Under the pieces are notes generated by a model. That model worked only from the letters and a program-made list of their open reading frames with translations. It was not told the DNA's origin and made no database searches. A DNA stretch of 64,000 nucleotides. It comes from an uncultured Piscinibacter sp. Its GTDB lineage: Bacteria > Pseudomonadota > Gammaproteobacteria > Burkholderiales > Burkholderiaceae_C. Location of the stretch: positions 124,001-188,000 of the forward strand of contig NZ_CALFYO010000010.1 of the NCBI RefSeq assembly GCF_937952055.1. Direction: 5' to 3'. Positions 1 to 9,198 of this stretch are shown in pieces. A program made the position numbers and the translations under genes. Position 1 is the first letter of the stretch; the number at the start of each line of letters is the position of its first letter.

Positions 1-1466
1 ACACCTGTTCGGTCACCTGCAAGAACGTCTGGACCAGCCGCAAGGGCATGGAGTACGCCTGGTTCAACAACGTCGAGACCAAGCCCGGCATCGGCTACCC
101 GAAGGAGTGGGAGAACCAGGACAAGTGGAACGGCGGCTGGATCCGCAACGCCGACGGCTCGATCCAGCCGCGCCAGGGCGCGAAGTGGAAGCTGCTGATG
201 CGCATCTTCGCCAACCCCAACCTGCCGCAGATCGACGACTACTACGAGCCCTTCACCTTTGACTACGACCACCTGCAGTCGGCGCCCGAGATGAAGGCGG
301 CGCCGACCGCCAGGCCGCGCAGCCTGATCACCGGGCAGCGCATGGAGAAGATCGAGTGGGGCCCGAACTGGGAGGAGATCCTCGGCGGCGAATTCAGCAA
401 GCGCTCGAAGGACAAGAACTTCGACGAGGTGCAGAAGGACATCTACGGCCAGTTCGAGAACACCTTCATGATGTACCTGCCCAGGCTGTGCGAGCACTGC
501 CTGAACCCGGCGTGCGTCGCGAGCTGCCCCTCGGGCTCGATCTACAAGCGCGAGGAAGACGGCATCGTGCTGATCGACCAGGACAAGTGCCGCGGCTGGC
601 GCATGTGCGTGTCGGGCTGCCCGTACAAGAAGATCTACTACAACTGGAACACCGGCAAGGCCGAGAAGTGCATCTTCTGCTACCCGCGCATCGAGGCGGG
701 CCAGCCGACGGTGTGCTCCGAGACCTGCGTGGGCCGCATCCGCTATCTGGGCGTGCTGCTCTACGACGCCGAGCGCATCCAGGAAGCGGCCAGCGTGGCG
801 CAGGACCGCGACCTGTACAAGGCACAGCTCGACATCTTCCTCGACCCCAATGACCCGAAGGTGATCGAGCAGGCGCGCGCCGACGGCATCCCCGACGCAT
901 GGATGGAGGCGGCGCGCCGCAGCCCGGTCTACAAGATGGCGGTGGAGTGGAAGGTGGCGCTGCCGCTGCACCCGGAGTACCGCACGCTGCCGATGGTCTG
1001 GTACGTGCCGCCGCTGTCGCCGATCACGGCCGCCGCCAATGCCGGCCAGGTCGGCACCAATGGCGAGATCCCGGACGTCAACCAGCTGCGCATCCCGGTC
1101 AAGTACCTCGCCAACCTGCTCACCGCGGGCGACACCGTGCCGGTGGTGCGCGCGCTCGAGCGCATGCTGGCGATGCGCGCCTACCAGCGCGCCAAGCACG
1201 TCGACGGCACGATCAACAGCGCGGCACTGCAGCAGGTGCAGATGAGCGAGGCCGAGGTCGAGGACATGTACCAGGTGATGGCCATCGCGAACTACGAGGA
1301 CCGCTTCGTCATCCCGAGCACGCACCGCGAGTACGCCGAGAACGCCTTCGACGTGCGTGGCGGCTGCGGCTTCTCGTTCGGCAACGGCTGCTCGGAGGGC
1401 TCGAGCGACACCAGCCTGTTCGGCGGCGGCAGGCGCCGCACCATTCCCATCAAGGCGGAGGTCTGA
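1..1466 (+). CDS. narH: Respiratory nitrate reductase beta subunit NarH (5' end outside window)
   Basis: Iron-sulfur electron-transfer subunit of the membrane-bound, cytoplasm-facing nitrate reductase NarGHI; it passes electrons from the NarI haems to the NarG molybdenum site. The gene is cut by the window edge: the frame is open from base 3 and begins inside the first ferredoxin motif (TCSVTCKNVW). The later motifs CEHCLNPACVASCP and CRGWRMCVSGCPYKK are present. The Trp in CRGW is the known substitution that makes one of the four clusters [3Fe-4S]. The C-terminal part is full length. narJ starts 2 nt after the stop, so narG is expected just upstream. Identification is secure. Confidence 0.97.
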   Translation, partial: TCSVTCKNVWTSRKGMEYAWFNNVETKPGIGYPKEWENQDKWNGGWIRNADGSIQPRQGAKWKLLMRIFANPNLPQIDDYYEPFTFDYDHLQSAPEMKAAPTARPRSLITGQRMEKIEWGPNWEEILGGEFSKRSKDKNFDEVQKDIYGQFENTFMMYLPRLCEHCLNPACVASCPSGSIYKREEDGIVLIDQDKCRGWRMCVSGCPYKKIYYNWNTGKAEKCIFCYPRIEAGQPTVCSETCVGRIRYLGVLLYDAERIQEAASVAQDRDLYKAQLDIFLDPNDPKVIEQARADGIPDAWMEAARRSPVYKMAVEWKVALPLHPEYRTLPMVWYVPPLSPITAAANAGQVGTNGEIPDVNQLRIPVKYLANLLTAGDTVPVVRALERMLAMRAYQRAKHVDGTINSAALQQVQMSEAEVEDMYQVMAIANYEDRFVIPSTHREYAENAFDVRGGCGFSFGNGCSEGSSDTSLFGGGRRRTIPIKAEV

Positions 1467-1468
1467 GC

Positions 1469-2164
1469 ATGAGCTTCCTCGACACCAATCCCAAGGCGAC
1501 GCTCACGTTGCGCGTGCTGGCGAAGCTGCTCGGCTACCCCGATGCCGAGCTGCGCCGTCACCTGCCCGAGTTGCGCGATGCGCTGCAGTCGGAGCGCGCG
1601 CTGAGCTTCTCGCGCCGCGCCGAACTCGATGCGCTGATGGACGGCCTGGCCAAGGCGGGCGCGCTGGAGGCCGAAGCCACCTACGTCGAGCTGTTCGACC
1701 GCGGGCGCAGCACCTCGCTGCATCTGTTCGAGCACGTGCATGGCGACTCTCGCGACCGCGGTCCGGCGATGATCGATCTCGTGCGGACGTACGAGAAGGC
1801 GGGGCTGCTGCTCGGGCCGCACGAACTGCCCGACCACCTGCCGGTGGTGCTGGAGTTCGCCTCGACGCAGCCGCCGAAGGAGGCGCGCGCCTTCCTGGCC
1901 GAGATGGTGCACATCCTCAGCGCCATCTTCAGCGCGTTGCAGCAGCGCCAGAGCCCCTACGCCAGCGTGCTGGGCGCACTGATCGAGCTGGCCGGCGAGC
2001 GGGCGCAGCCGGTCAAGGTCGCGCCGGAGGAGTCGCTCGACGAGAGCTGGGCGGAGCCGGCCGCCTTCGACGGCTGCTCGGTGAAGGGCCAGGCCCGTCC
2101 CGGCGCGCCGCAACCGGTGCAGATCGTCCGCAAGATCCACGCTTCCGAAGGAGTCCGCGCATGA
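1469..2164 (+). CDS. narJ: Nitrate reductase assembly chaperone NarJ
   Basis: Cytoplasmic chaperone that guides molybdenum-cofactor insertion into NarG and membrane attachment of NarGH; it is not part of the final enzyme. The 231-residue protein has the all-helical TorD/NarJ family pattern with YVELFDRGRSTSLHLFEHVH, the family's most recognisable stretch, near residues 71-90. The ATG lies 2 nt after the narH stop and the TGA overlaps the narI ATG (ATGA), so translation is coupled. Order narH-narJ-narI is canonical. Confidence 0.96.
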   Translation: MSFLDTNPKATLTLRVLAKLLGYPDAELRRHLPELRDALQSERALSFSRRAELDALMDGLAKAGALEAEATYVELFDRGRSTSLHLFEHVHGDSRDRGPAMIDLVRTYEKAGLLLGPHELPDHLPVVLEFASTQPPKEARAFLAEMVHILSAIFSALQQRQSPYASVLGALIELAGERAQPVKVAPEESLDESWAEPAAFDGCSVKGQARPGAPQPVQIVRKIHASEGVRA

Positions 2165-2898
2165 AAGCCTGGCTCGACACCCTGCTGTTCGGCATCTATC
2201 CGTACCTCTGCCTGGCCATCTTCCTGCTCGGCAGCCTGCTGCGCTTCGACCGCGACCAGTACTCTTGGAAGAGTGACTCGTCGCAGCTGCTGCGCAGCGG
2301 CCAGCTGAAATGGGGCAGCAACCTGTTCCACGCCGGCATCCTGTTCCTGTTCTTCGGCCACACGGTGGGCATGCTCACGCCGCACGTCGTCTACGAGCCG
2401 TTCATGACGGCCGGCGCCAAGCAGCTGCTGGCGATGGTCTCCGGCGGCGCCTTCGGCGTGCTGGGCATCATCGGCCTGACGCTGCTGCTGCACCGGCGCC
2501 TGGCCGACGCGCGCATCCGCGCCACCAGCAGGACCAGCGACATCGTGCTGCTCGTCCTGCTGTGGCTGCAGTTCGCGCTCGGCCTGGCCACCGTGCCGCT
2601 GTCGGCGCAGCACCTGGACGGCAGCATGATGCTGGTGCTGGCCGAATGGGCGCAGCGCATCGTCACCTTCCGAGGCGGCGCCGCCGAGCTGATGGCCGAG
2701 GTGGGGCCGGTGTTCCGCGCCCACATGTTCCTCGGCATGACGATCTTCCTGATCTTCCCGTTCACGCGCCTGGTGCACGTGTGGAGCGGCTTCGGCACGC
2801 TGGCCTACGTGGTGCGCCCCTACCAGGTGGTGCGCGCGCGCCGGCTGAACGTGCCGGCCGGCCAGAACCTGCCGCGCCAGCCCGGCGCGAGCGTCTGA
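2161..2898 (+). CDS. narI: Respiratory nitrate reductase gamma subunit NarI
   Basis: Membrane cytochrome b subunit that oxidises quinol on the periplasmic side and delivers electrons to NarH. The 245-residue protein shows five hydrophobic helices and the family pattern FHAGILFLFFGHTVG with its haem-ligand histidines, plus a second His-bearing region near the end (RAHMFLGM, TRLVHVWSG). Length matches NarI (about 225-245). It overlaps narJ by 4 nt, and a parvulin gene follows after 10 nt. Confidence 0.96.
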   Translation: MKAWLDTLLFGIYPYLCLAIFLLGSLLRFDRDQYSWKSDSSQLLRSGQLKWGSNLFHAGILFLFFGHTVGMLTPHVVYEPFMTAGAKQLLAMVSGGAFGVLGIIGLTLLLHRRLADARIRATSRTSDIVLLVLLWLQFALGLATVPLSAQHLDGSMMLVLAEWAQRIVTFRGGAAELMAEVGPVFRAHMFLGMTIFLIFPFTRLVHVWSGFGTLAYVVRPYQVVRARRLNVPAGQNLPRQPGASV

Positions 2899-2908
2899 GG
2901 AGGCGGCG

Positions 2909-3691
2909 ATGACGAGCACGAGCACCGCGACGCTGCCGTCGGTCAACGGCGTGCCGCTGATGCACGAGGGCGAGGGGCCGAGCGCGGAAGAGCTGCGCCA
3001 GCGCGCCTGCACGGAGCTGCTGCGCCAGGCGGCGCAGCGCGCCGGCCTGCTGGCCGCGGACGACCCGCCGGCCAGCGACGGCGCGATCAGCGAGGCCGCC
3101 TCGGCGGCCATCGATGCGCTGCTCGACCGCGCGCTGCAGCTCCCCGAGCCGTCGGAGGAGGCCTGCCGCCGCCACCACGCGGCCCATGCGGCGAGCTACG
3201 CCGCCGGCGAGCGGCTGCGCCTGCGCCATATCCTCTTCGCGGTGATGCCGGGTGTCGACGTCACGGCACTGCGCCAGCGCGCCGAAGCCTGCCTGCTCGA
3301 CGTGCGCTGCCATGACGGATCGTCAGGCGACGGATTCGCGCGGGCGGCGCAGGAGCTCTCCAACTGCCCGAGCGGCGCGCAGGGCGGCGAGCTCGGCTGG
3401 CTGGAAGCGGCCGACTGCGCCCCCGAGTTCGCCCGCGAGCTGTTCGGCCATGCCGAACTCGGCGTGCTGCCGCGGCTGGTGCACAGCCGCTTCGGGCTGC
3501 ACGTGGTCGAAGTGCAGCAGCGCGAGGCGGGCGAGGTCCGCCCCTTCGAGGCGGTGCGCGGCGCCGTCGCCATGGCGCTGCGCCAGCAGGCCTTCGTCAC
3601 CGCGCTGCGCCAGTACCTGCAATTGCTTGCCGGCGAGGCGGCGGTCGAGGGCGTCGACCTGGAGGCTGCCGACACGCCGCTGGTGCAATAG
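2909..3691 (+). CDS. Parvulin-type peptidylprolyl isomerase of the nar operon
   Basis: Predicted peptidyl-prolyl cis-trans isomerase of 260 residues. There is no signal peptide, so it should act in the cytoplasm, as NifM-type parvulins do. The parvulin core runs from about residue 97 (RLRHILFAVMPG) through GGELGWLEAADCAPEFARE to RFGLHVVEVQQRE near residue 200. The N-terminal 95 residues are helical and of unknown role. It starts 10 nt after narI and so belongs to the nitrate-reductase transcript. A role in folding or maturation of NarGHI is inferred from context only. Confidence 0.85.
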   Translation: MTSTSTATLPSVNGVPLMHEGEGPSAEELRQRACTELLRQAAQRAGLLAADDPPASDGAISEAASAAIDALLDRALQLPEPSEEACRRHHAAHAASYAAGERLRLRHILFAVMPGVDVTALRQRAEACLLDVRCHDGSSGDGFARAAQELSNCPSGAQGGELGWLEAADCAPEFARELFGHAELGVLPRLVHSRFGLHVVEVQQREAGEVRPFEAVRGAVAMALRQQAFVTALRQYLQLLAGEAAVEGVDLEAADTPLVQ

Positions 3692-3701
3692 GCGAGCCGC
3701 C

Positions 3702-4397
3702 ATGCCCGACGAACTGCTGCAGCGCCTGCAGCGCTTCCACGACCACACCTTCCCCGGCGTCCAGGACCAGTTCCAGGACCTCGTGCGGCAGGGCCAGCAC
3801 CCGACCATCCTGTTCATCGGCTGTTCGGATTCGCGGCTCGTGCCCTATCTGCTCACGGGCACCGGGCCGGGCGAGCTGTTCATCGTGCGCAACGTCGGCG
3901 CCTTCGTGCCGCCGCACGATGGGTCCGCCGGCTATCACGGCACCGCCGCGGCGATCGAGTTCGCGGTGCTCAACCTCCACGTGGCGCACATCGTGGTGTG
4001 TGGTCACAGCCACTGCGGTGGCATCCGTGCGCTCTACGAGGGCGTCTCGCCGCAGGCCACCAACCTGAATGCCTGGCTGGAGCTGGGCCGCGAGGCGGTG
4101 CTGCCGGTGCAGCTGACGCCGGAGGCGCTGCGCCGCACCGAGCAACGCGCCGTGGTGCTGCAGCTCGAGCGCCTGATGGACTACCCGATGGTGCGCCAGC
4201 AGGTCGAGCGCGGGAAGCTCGCGCTGCACGGCTGGCACTACGTCATCGAGGACGGCGAGGTGCATGTCTTCGACGTGAGGAGCGGCGGCTTCATTCCGGC
4301 GTCGAAGTCGGTGCACAGCGGCACCGGGCCCTATGCGGGCGCCGAAGACGGCGGCGCGCTGTTCAACGAGATCGACGACGCCTTCGCGCCGCGCTGA
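3702..4397 (+). CDS. Beta-class carbonic anhydrase
   Basis: Zinc enzyme interconverting CO2 and bicarbonate, predicted cytoplasmic, 231 residues. Zinc ligands and the catalytic Asp-Arg pair are visible: C41-S-D43-S-R45, H102 and C105 in GHSHCGG. FIVRNVGAFVPP is the other conserved family stretch. It starts 10 nt after the parvulin stop and may be the last gene of the nar transcript. A stem-loop lies 37 nt after its stop. Confidence 0.95.
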   Translation: MPDELLQRLQRFHDHTFPGVQDQFQDLVRQGQHPTILFIGCSDSRLVPYLLTGTGPGELFIVRNVGAFVPPHDGSAGYHGTAAAIEFAVLNLHVAHIVVCGHSHCGGIRALYEGVSPQATNLNAWLELGREAVLPVQLTPEALRRTEQRAVVLQLERLMDYPMVRQQVERGKLALHGWHYVIEDGEVHVFDVRSGGFIPASKSVHSGTGPYAGAEDGGALFNEIDDAFAPR

Positions 4398-4433
4398 GCG
4401 CGGCGCCGATCCCGCGTCAACCCAAAGCAAGAA

Positions 4434-4459
4434 GCGGCGGCAGGTCACCCTGTCGCCGC
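4434..4459 (-). terminator. Stem-loop between convergent genes, likely intrinsic terminator for the minus-strand gene
   Basis: An 11-bp stem (4434-4444 with 4449-4459, one G-U pair) closes a 4-nt TCAC loop. Read on the minus strand it is followed by a T-rich tract (CTTCTTGCTTT), as expected for a Rho-independent terminator of the gene ending at 4482. On the plus strand the tail is poor, so termination there would be weaker. Confidence 0.6.
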
Positions 4460-4481
4460 CTCTCGGAGCCGGTGGGGTGGC

Positions 4482-4799
4482 TTACTTCTTCACCTTCTCC
4501 ATCGCGTCGCTCTTGGACAGCTCGCCGGACTTGACGGCTTCCTTGACCTCCTGCTTCACTTCGGCGCGGCTCTTCTCCGACTTCGCGGCAGGCGCCGGGC
4601 TGGCGTCGCACTCGCGGCTGGTGCCCTTGCCGGCGGCCTTCACCTCGGCGCGTTCCTTCTCCGACTTGGCCTTCGGCATCGTGGCCGCGTCGAGACACTC
4701 GTCCGCCTTGGCGGTCTTCTTCGCGTCCGCAGCCAGGGCGCCCTGGGCGACGAAAGCGGCGAGGACGGCGGCGATCAGGGTCGTGGTCTTGAGTTGCAT
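4482..4799 (-). CDS. Small secreted lysine-rich protein, function unknown
   Basis: A 105-residue protein with a clear Sec signal peptide (MQLKTTTLIAAVLAAFVAQG, cleavage near residue 23). The mature part is rich in Lys, Glu and Ala and repeats a short unit (KSEKERAEVK and KSEKSRAEVK), each following a cysteine-bearing segment (DECLDA, RECDAS). A strong Shine-Dalgarno (AAGGAGAG) precedes the ATG. Proteins of this type are common in Burkholderiales as periplasmic proteins of unknown role. I do not assign a function. It is a monocistronic unit with its own terminator. Confidence 0.85.
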   Translation of the reverse strand: MQLKTTTLIAAVLAAFVAQGALAADAKKTAKADECLDAATMPKAKSEKERAEVKAAGKGTSRECDASPAPAAKSEKSRAEVKQEVKEAVKSGELSKSDAMEKVKK

Positions 4800-4949
4800 G
4801 GTGCTCTCTCCTTCTCGTGGTGTTCAGTTTGGCACCGGCCACACTCGCGACCGGTCGGGACTACAACGTGACCCGAGTTCATTGTGTTGACACCGGGGGT
4901 GGTATGAATTGATCCAGCGCAAGCGGGCGACCGGGCTAGAGTCCGCCCC

Positions 4950-5567
4950 GTGGATGCCCTGACCCTGTTCCTGTCCTCTGGTTTGATCGGCCTGTCGATC
5001 GCCGCGCCGGTCGGCCCGATCGGCCTGCTCACCATCCAGCGCAGCCTGGAGCACGGCGCGCGTGCCGGCCTGGCCACCGGTCTGGGCGCCGCGGCGGCCG
5101 ACGCGGTGTACGGCGCCATCGGCGCCTACGGCGTGAGCTGGCTGGTCAAGGCGCTGGTCGCGGCGCGCGCGCCGCTGGCGATCTTCGGCGGCGGCTTCCT
5201 GCTGTGGATGGCCTGGCAGCTGGTGCGCGCGCCGGTGGCCGATCGCGCGGCGAGCATGGCGCCGGCGCGCAACGGTTGGCAGTACTTTGCCGGCACCTTC
5301 GTGCTGACGCTGTCCAACCCGGCGACGATCTTCTCCTTCATCGCCATCTTCGGCAGCATGGCCGGTCGTGCGGCGACGAGCTCGCCGGCGCTGATGGTGG
5401 CAGGCGTGCTGGCCGGCTCCGCGCTGTGGTGGCTGGCGCTGAGCAGCGCGGTCGGCCGGTTGCGCGAGCGCTTCGATGCACGTTGGCGGCGCCGCGTCAA
5501 CCTGGCCAGCGCCAGCGTGCTGGCCGGCTTCGCGCTGTGGCAGCTGGTCTCGTTGGTCGCGGGCTGA
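4950..5567 (+). CDS. LysE/RhtB family amino-acid exporter
   Basis: Inner-membrane efflux carrier of 205 residues with the LysE pattern: six hydrophobic segments and the N-terminal motif AAPVGPIGLLTIQRSLEHG. Family members export amino acids or their analogues; the substrate cannot be read from the sequence. The start is a GTG at 4950; no in-frame ATG gives a complete first helix. It stands alone, divergent from the small secreted protein. Confidence 0.9.
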   Translation: MDALTLFLSSGLIGLSIAAPVGPIGLLTIQRSLEHGARAGLATGLGAAAADAVYGAIGAYGVSWLVKALVAARAPLAIFGGGFLLWMAWQLVRAPVADRAASMAPARNGWQYFAGTFVLTLSNPATIFSFIAIFGSMAGRAATSSPALMVAGVLAGSALWWLALSSAVGRLRERFDARWRRRVNLASASVLAGFALWQLVSLVAG

Positions 5568-5661
5568 CCGTGCCATCGTGGCGATTGGCTCGAGCTTGAC
5601 GGGCATCAATGCCGAAGCGCTTCGTGCCCTGCACAGTCGCAGCCTGGAGGATTGACTGCCC

Positions 5662-6894
5662 ATGTTGCTCAGAACCGACGCCGATGCCATCGACCCGCGC
5701 ATGCGGCCGTTCTTCGAACGCAGCGGCCTGTCGGCGCTTCGCCTGCGCGGTCGCGCGATGCTGCCCATCGTGCAGGGCGGCATGGGCGTCGGCGTGTCCG
5801 CGCACAAGCTGGCCGGCAGTGTCGCCGCGCTCGGCGGCGTGGGCACGATTTCGTCGGTGGACCTGCGCCGCCATCACCCCGACCTGATGGAGCGCACCCA
5901 GGGTCTGGCCTCGCGGCCGGGCATGGATGCCGACAGCAAGGCGAAGATCGACGCCGCCAACCTCGAGGCGATCGGCCGCGAGATCGCGGCGGCGCGCACA
6001 CTGTCGCAGGGCCGCGGCCTGCTGGCCATCAACGTGATGCGCGCCGTGGCCGAGTACGCCGCCTCGGTGAAGCGCGCGCTGGAGGCCGGCATCGACGCGG
6101 TCGTGGTCGGCGCCGGCCTGCCGCTGGACCTGCCCGACCTCGCCGCCGACCATCCCGACGCGCTGCTCGTGCCCATCCTGTCCGACGCGCGCGGCGTGCA
6201 GCTGATCGTGAAGAAGTGGGAGCGCAAGAAGCGCCTGCCGGACGCCATCGTCATCGAGCACCCGCGGCTGGCCGGCGGCCACCTCGGCGCGGCGAAGATC
6301 GCCGACCTGAACGACCCGCGCTTCGACTTCGAGAACGTGATCCCGCAGTCGCGCGAGTTCCTCAAGAGCGCGGGCATCGAGCGCGACATTCCCCTCATTG
6401 CCGCTGGCGGCATCCGCACCTTCGAGGACATCGCGAAGCTGCAGTCGCTCGGCGCCGCAGCGGTGCAGCTCGGCACGCCCTTCGCCGTCACCGAGGAAGG
6501 CGACGCGAGCGACGCGTTCAAGCAGGTGCTCGCCGGCGCGAAGGACGAGGAGATGGTCGAGTTCACCAGCGTGGCCGGTCTGCCGGCGCGCGCGGTGGCC
6601 ACGCCCTGGCTGCGTGCCTACCTGAAGATCGAGGACAAGCTGCAGGCCGTCACGCACGCGAAGACGCGCTGCACCAAGGCCTTCGACTGCCTCGCGCAAT
6701 GCGGGCTGCGCGACGGTCTGAAGGGCTGGGGCCAGTTCTGCATCGACAACCAGCTCGCCGCCGCCCTGCGCGGCGACACCAAGAAGGGTCTGTTCTTCCG
6801 CGGCGCCGGCGCCTTGCCCTTCGGCGAGCAGATCCGCAGCGTGCGCGAGCTGATGGAGCGGCTGCTGACCCGCGCCGAGGTGGCACCGGCCTGA
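5662..6894 (+). CDS. Nitronate monooxygenase / 2-nitropropane dioxygenase-like flavoprotein
   Basis: FMN-dependent TIM-barrel enzyme of 410 residues. Visible features are the N-terminal MLPIVQGGMGVGVSAHKLAG, IAAGGIRTFEDIAKLQSLGA and AVQLGTPF, which form the FMN phosphate site and barrel. Family members oxidise nitronates or act as enoyl reductase-like flavoproteins. The C-terminal insert with several cysteines (TRCTKAFDCLAQCGLRDG) is typical of the long proteobacterial subgroup. An alcohol dehydrogenase gene follows 11 nt later and is probably cotranscribed. Substrate unknown. Confidence 0.85.
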   Translation: MLLRTDADAIDPRMRPFFERSGLSALRLRGRAMLPIVQGGMGVGVSAHKLAGSVAALGGVGTISSVDLRRHHPDLMERTQGLASRPGMDADSKAKIDAANLEAIGREIAAARTLSQGRGLLAINVMRAVAEYAASVKRALEAGIDAVVVGAGLPLDLPDLAADHPDALLVPILSDARGVQLIVKKWERKKRLPDAIVIEHPRLAGGHLGAAKIADLNDPRFDFENVIPQSREFLKSAGIERDIPLIAAGGIRTFEDIAKLQSLGAAAVQLGTPFAVTEEGDASDAFKQVLAGAKDEEMVEFTSVAGLPARAVATPWLRAYLKIEDKLQAVTHAKTRCTKAFDCLAQCGLRDGLKGWGQFCIDNQLAAALRGDTKKGLFFRGAGALPFGEQIRSVRELMERLLTRAEVAPA

Positions 6895-6905
6895 GAGGGG
6901 CGGTC

Positions 6906-7901
6906 GTGAGCGGCTGGCTGTCCATGCAGCTCGAGGCTGCCGGCCGGCCGCTGCAGCAGGTCTGGCGTGAACGGCGACCCACCCCCGGGCCGGGCGAGGT
7001 GGCATTGCGCGTGCTGGCCTGCGGGGTCTGCCGCACCGACCTGCACCTCGTCGACGGCGACCTGCCACTGCCGGACCACCCGGTCGTGCCGGGCCACGAG
7101 ATCGTCGGCCGCGTCGAGGCGCTGGGCGAGGGCGTGAGCGCATTCAGCCTCGGCGAGCGCGTCGGCGTGCCCTGGCTGGGCTGGACCTGCGGCGCGTGCA
7201 GCCATTGCCGCGCCGGCCGCGAGAACCTCTGCGAGCAGGCGCGCTTCACCGGCTGGCAGATCCCGGGCGGTTACGCCGCGCACGCGTTGGCCGATGCGCG
7301 CTACGTGTTTCGCCTGCCCGATCGCTACAGCGACGAGCAGGCCTCGCCGCTGCTGTGCGCCGGCCTGATCGGCTACCGTGCCTACGCAATGGCCGGCGAG
7401 GCCGCGCGGCTCGGCCTGTACGGATTCGGCGCGGCGGCGCACCTGATCGCGCAGGTGGCGGTGCATCAGGGCCGCGAGGTGCATGCCTTCACACGGCGGG
7501 GCGACGCTGCCGCGCAGGCGCTCGCGCGCGAGCTCGGCGCGGCCTGGGCCGGCGGTTCCGACGAAGCGCCGCGCGAACCGCTGGACGCCGCGCTGATCTT
7601 CGCGCCCGTCGGTGCGCTGGTGCCCGCAGCGCTGCGCGCGGTGCGCGCCGGCGGCACGGTGGTGTGCGCGGGCATCCACATGAGCGACATCCCGTCCTTC
7701 CCCTATGCCTGGCTGTGGGGCGAGCGTCGCCTGGTCTCGGTGGCCAACCTCACGCGTGCCGACGGCGAGGCCTTCATGGCGCTGGCCGCGCGCATGCCGC
7801 TGCAGGTGCACACCAGGCGCTATGCGCTGGACGACGCCAACCAGGCCCTGGCCGACCTGCGCGGCGGGCGCGTCAGCGGCGCGGCGGTGCTGGTGCCGTG
7901 A
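6906..7901 (+). CDS. Zinc-dependent alcohol dehydrogenase (MDR family)
   Basis: Medium-chain dehydrogenase/reductase, 331 residues, NAD(P)-linked. Catalytic zinc ligands lie in CGVCRTDLH and GHEIVGRVE, structural zinc cysteines in CGACSHCRAGRENLC, and a Rossmann segment in LYGFGAAAHLIAQVA. This last motif and the length are typical of the AdhP-like subgroup. GTG at 6906 is chosen because GAGAGGGG lies about 7 nt upstream; an in-frame ATG at 6924 has no ribosome site. Its stop overlaps the next gene's ATG (TGATG). Confidence 0.9.
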   Translation: MSGWLSMQLEAAGRPLQQVWRERRPTPGPGEVALRVLACGVCRTDLHLVDGDLPLPDHPVVPGHEIVGRVEALGEGVSAFSLGERVGVPWLGWTCGACSHCRAGRENLCEQARFTGWQIPGGYAAHALADARYVFRLPDRYSDEQASPLLCAGLIGYRAYAMAGEAARLGLYGFGAAAHLIAQVAVHQGREVHAFTRRGDAAAQALARELGAAWAGGSDEAPREPLDAALIFAPVGALVPAALRAVRAGGTVVCAGIHMSDIPSFPYAWLWGERRLVSVANLTRADGEAFMALAARMPLQVHTRRYALDDANQALADLRGGRVSGAAVLVP

Positions 7902-9151
7902 TGGCGGACAGGCGCTGGCGCGCGCGCTGGCTGCTCGCCGCGCCGCACCGGCTCGGCTTCTTCGCCGCCGCCTGCATGCTGGCGCTGTCCGCACTGTGGT
8001 GGCTGGCCTGGATGCTGTCGCGGCACGCCATCGGCCTCGCCTGGCGCTGGGCGGTGTCCCCCGGGCTCGCGCACGGCGTGTGGTTCGGATTCGGATTCAT
8101 GCCGTTGTTCTTCGCCGGCTTCCTCTTCACCGCCGGGCCGAAGTGGCTGCGCCTGCCGCCGGTCGAGGCGCGCGCGCTCGCGCCGGCGATCGCCTCGGCG
8201 CTGGCAGGCTGGCTGCTGTTCGTCGCCGGCGTCCATGCGCAACTGCTGCTCGCCGCGCTCGGGCTGGTGGTGGTGGCTGCGGCCTGGCTGGCGATCGTGC
8301 GGCGGCTTGCGGGCCTGCTGCGAGCAAGCGTCGAGCGCGACCGCGTGCACCTGCGGGTGATGCTGGCTGCCGGCCGGGTCGGCGCGCTGGCGATCCTCGC
8401 CACCGCCGCCTGCTTGCTCGCCGGCCGCGAGGACGCCGCGCGCGCCGCCGTGCAACTGGGCCTGTGGGGCTTCATTGCCCCGGTGTTCGTCGCGGCGGCG
8501 CACCGCCTGGTGCCCTTCCTCGGCGAGTCCGCCTCGCCGGCCCTGGCCGCATGGCGGCCGCAGTGGCTGCTGTGGACGCTGCTCGCGCTGTGCGCTGCGC
8601 AGTGGCCGTTCGCCCTCGCCGACCTGTGGTGGTGGCCGCAGCCGGGCGCGTGGCGGGCGCTGCAGATCGTCGCCGACGCCGCCGGCGCGCTGCTGGTGTT
8701 CGCGCTGGCGTGGCGCTGGGTGCGCGTGCAGGGCATGCGCACGCGCATGATCGCCATGCTGCACGTCGGCTTCGTCTGGCTGGGCGTGTCCTTCGCGCTG
8801 TCGGCGCTATCCCAGGCGCTGCTGTGGGCGAGCGGGGGCACGCAGGCGCTCGGCCTGGCCGCGCCGCACGCCTTCACGATCGGATTTCTCGGCAGCACGA
8901 TGCTGGCGATGACCTCGCGGATCGCCAGCGGCCAGGCCGGCCGGACCCTGGCGGCGGACGACCTGGCCTGGGCGCTGTTCCTCGTGCTGCAGCTCGCCGT
9001 GCTGCTGCGCATGGCCGCGACGCTGTGGCCGGCCGCCGAGGCCACCCTGCTGATCGCCGCCGCGCTGGCCTGGACGGCCGCGGTGGGGGGCTGGGCCGTG
9101 CGCTGTGGCCGCTGGTTCGGCCGGCCGCGGGTGGACGGGCGCCCCGGTTGA
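7901..9151 (+). CDS. nnrS: NnrS family haem-copper membrane protein
   Basis: Polytopic inner-membrane protein of 416 residues with about twelve hydrophobic helices. It carries the NnrS-type elements HGVWFGFGFMPLFFAGFLFTA, RMIAMLHVGFVWLG and HAFTIGFLGSTMLAM, whose histidines are the likely haem and copper ligands. NnrS proteins are linked to nitric-oxide tolerance during denitrification, which fits the nar operon 5 kb upstream. The ATG overlaps the preceding dehydrogenase stop, so translation is coupled. Confidence 0.9.
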   Translation: MADRRWRARWLLAAPHRLGFFAAACMLALSALWWLAWMLSRHAIGLAWRWAVSPGLAHGVWFGFGFMPLFFAGFLFTAGPKWLRLPPVEARALAPAIASALAGWLLFVAGVHAQLLLAALGLVVVAAAWLAIVRRLAGLLRASVERDRVHLRVMLAAGRVGALAILATAACLLAGREDAARAAVQLGLWGFIAPVFVAAAHRLVPFLGESASPALAAWRPQWLLWTLLALCAAQWPFALADLWWWPQPGAWRALQIVADAAGALLVFALAWRWVRVQGMRTRMIAMLHVGFVWLGVSFALSALSQALLWASGGTQALGLAAPHAFTIGFLGSTMLAMTSRIASGQAGRTLAADDLAWALFLVLQLAVLLRMAATLWPAAEATLLIAAALAWTAAVGGWAVRCGRWFGRPRVDGRPG

Positions 9152-9198
9152 CGACCCTTGTCGCCGCGCCGCCGCGCCGACCTCGGTACGATTGGCTC

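Noticed and set aside
4887..4908. TTGACA followed by TATGAA upstream of the LysE gene as a sigma-70 promoter.
   Set aside because: The spacer is only about 10 nt; TATGAA alone could be an extended -10 but the evidence is too weak to list.
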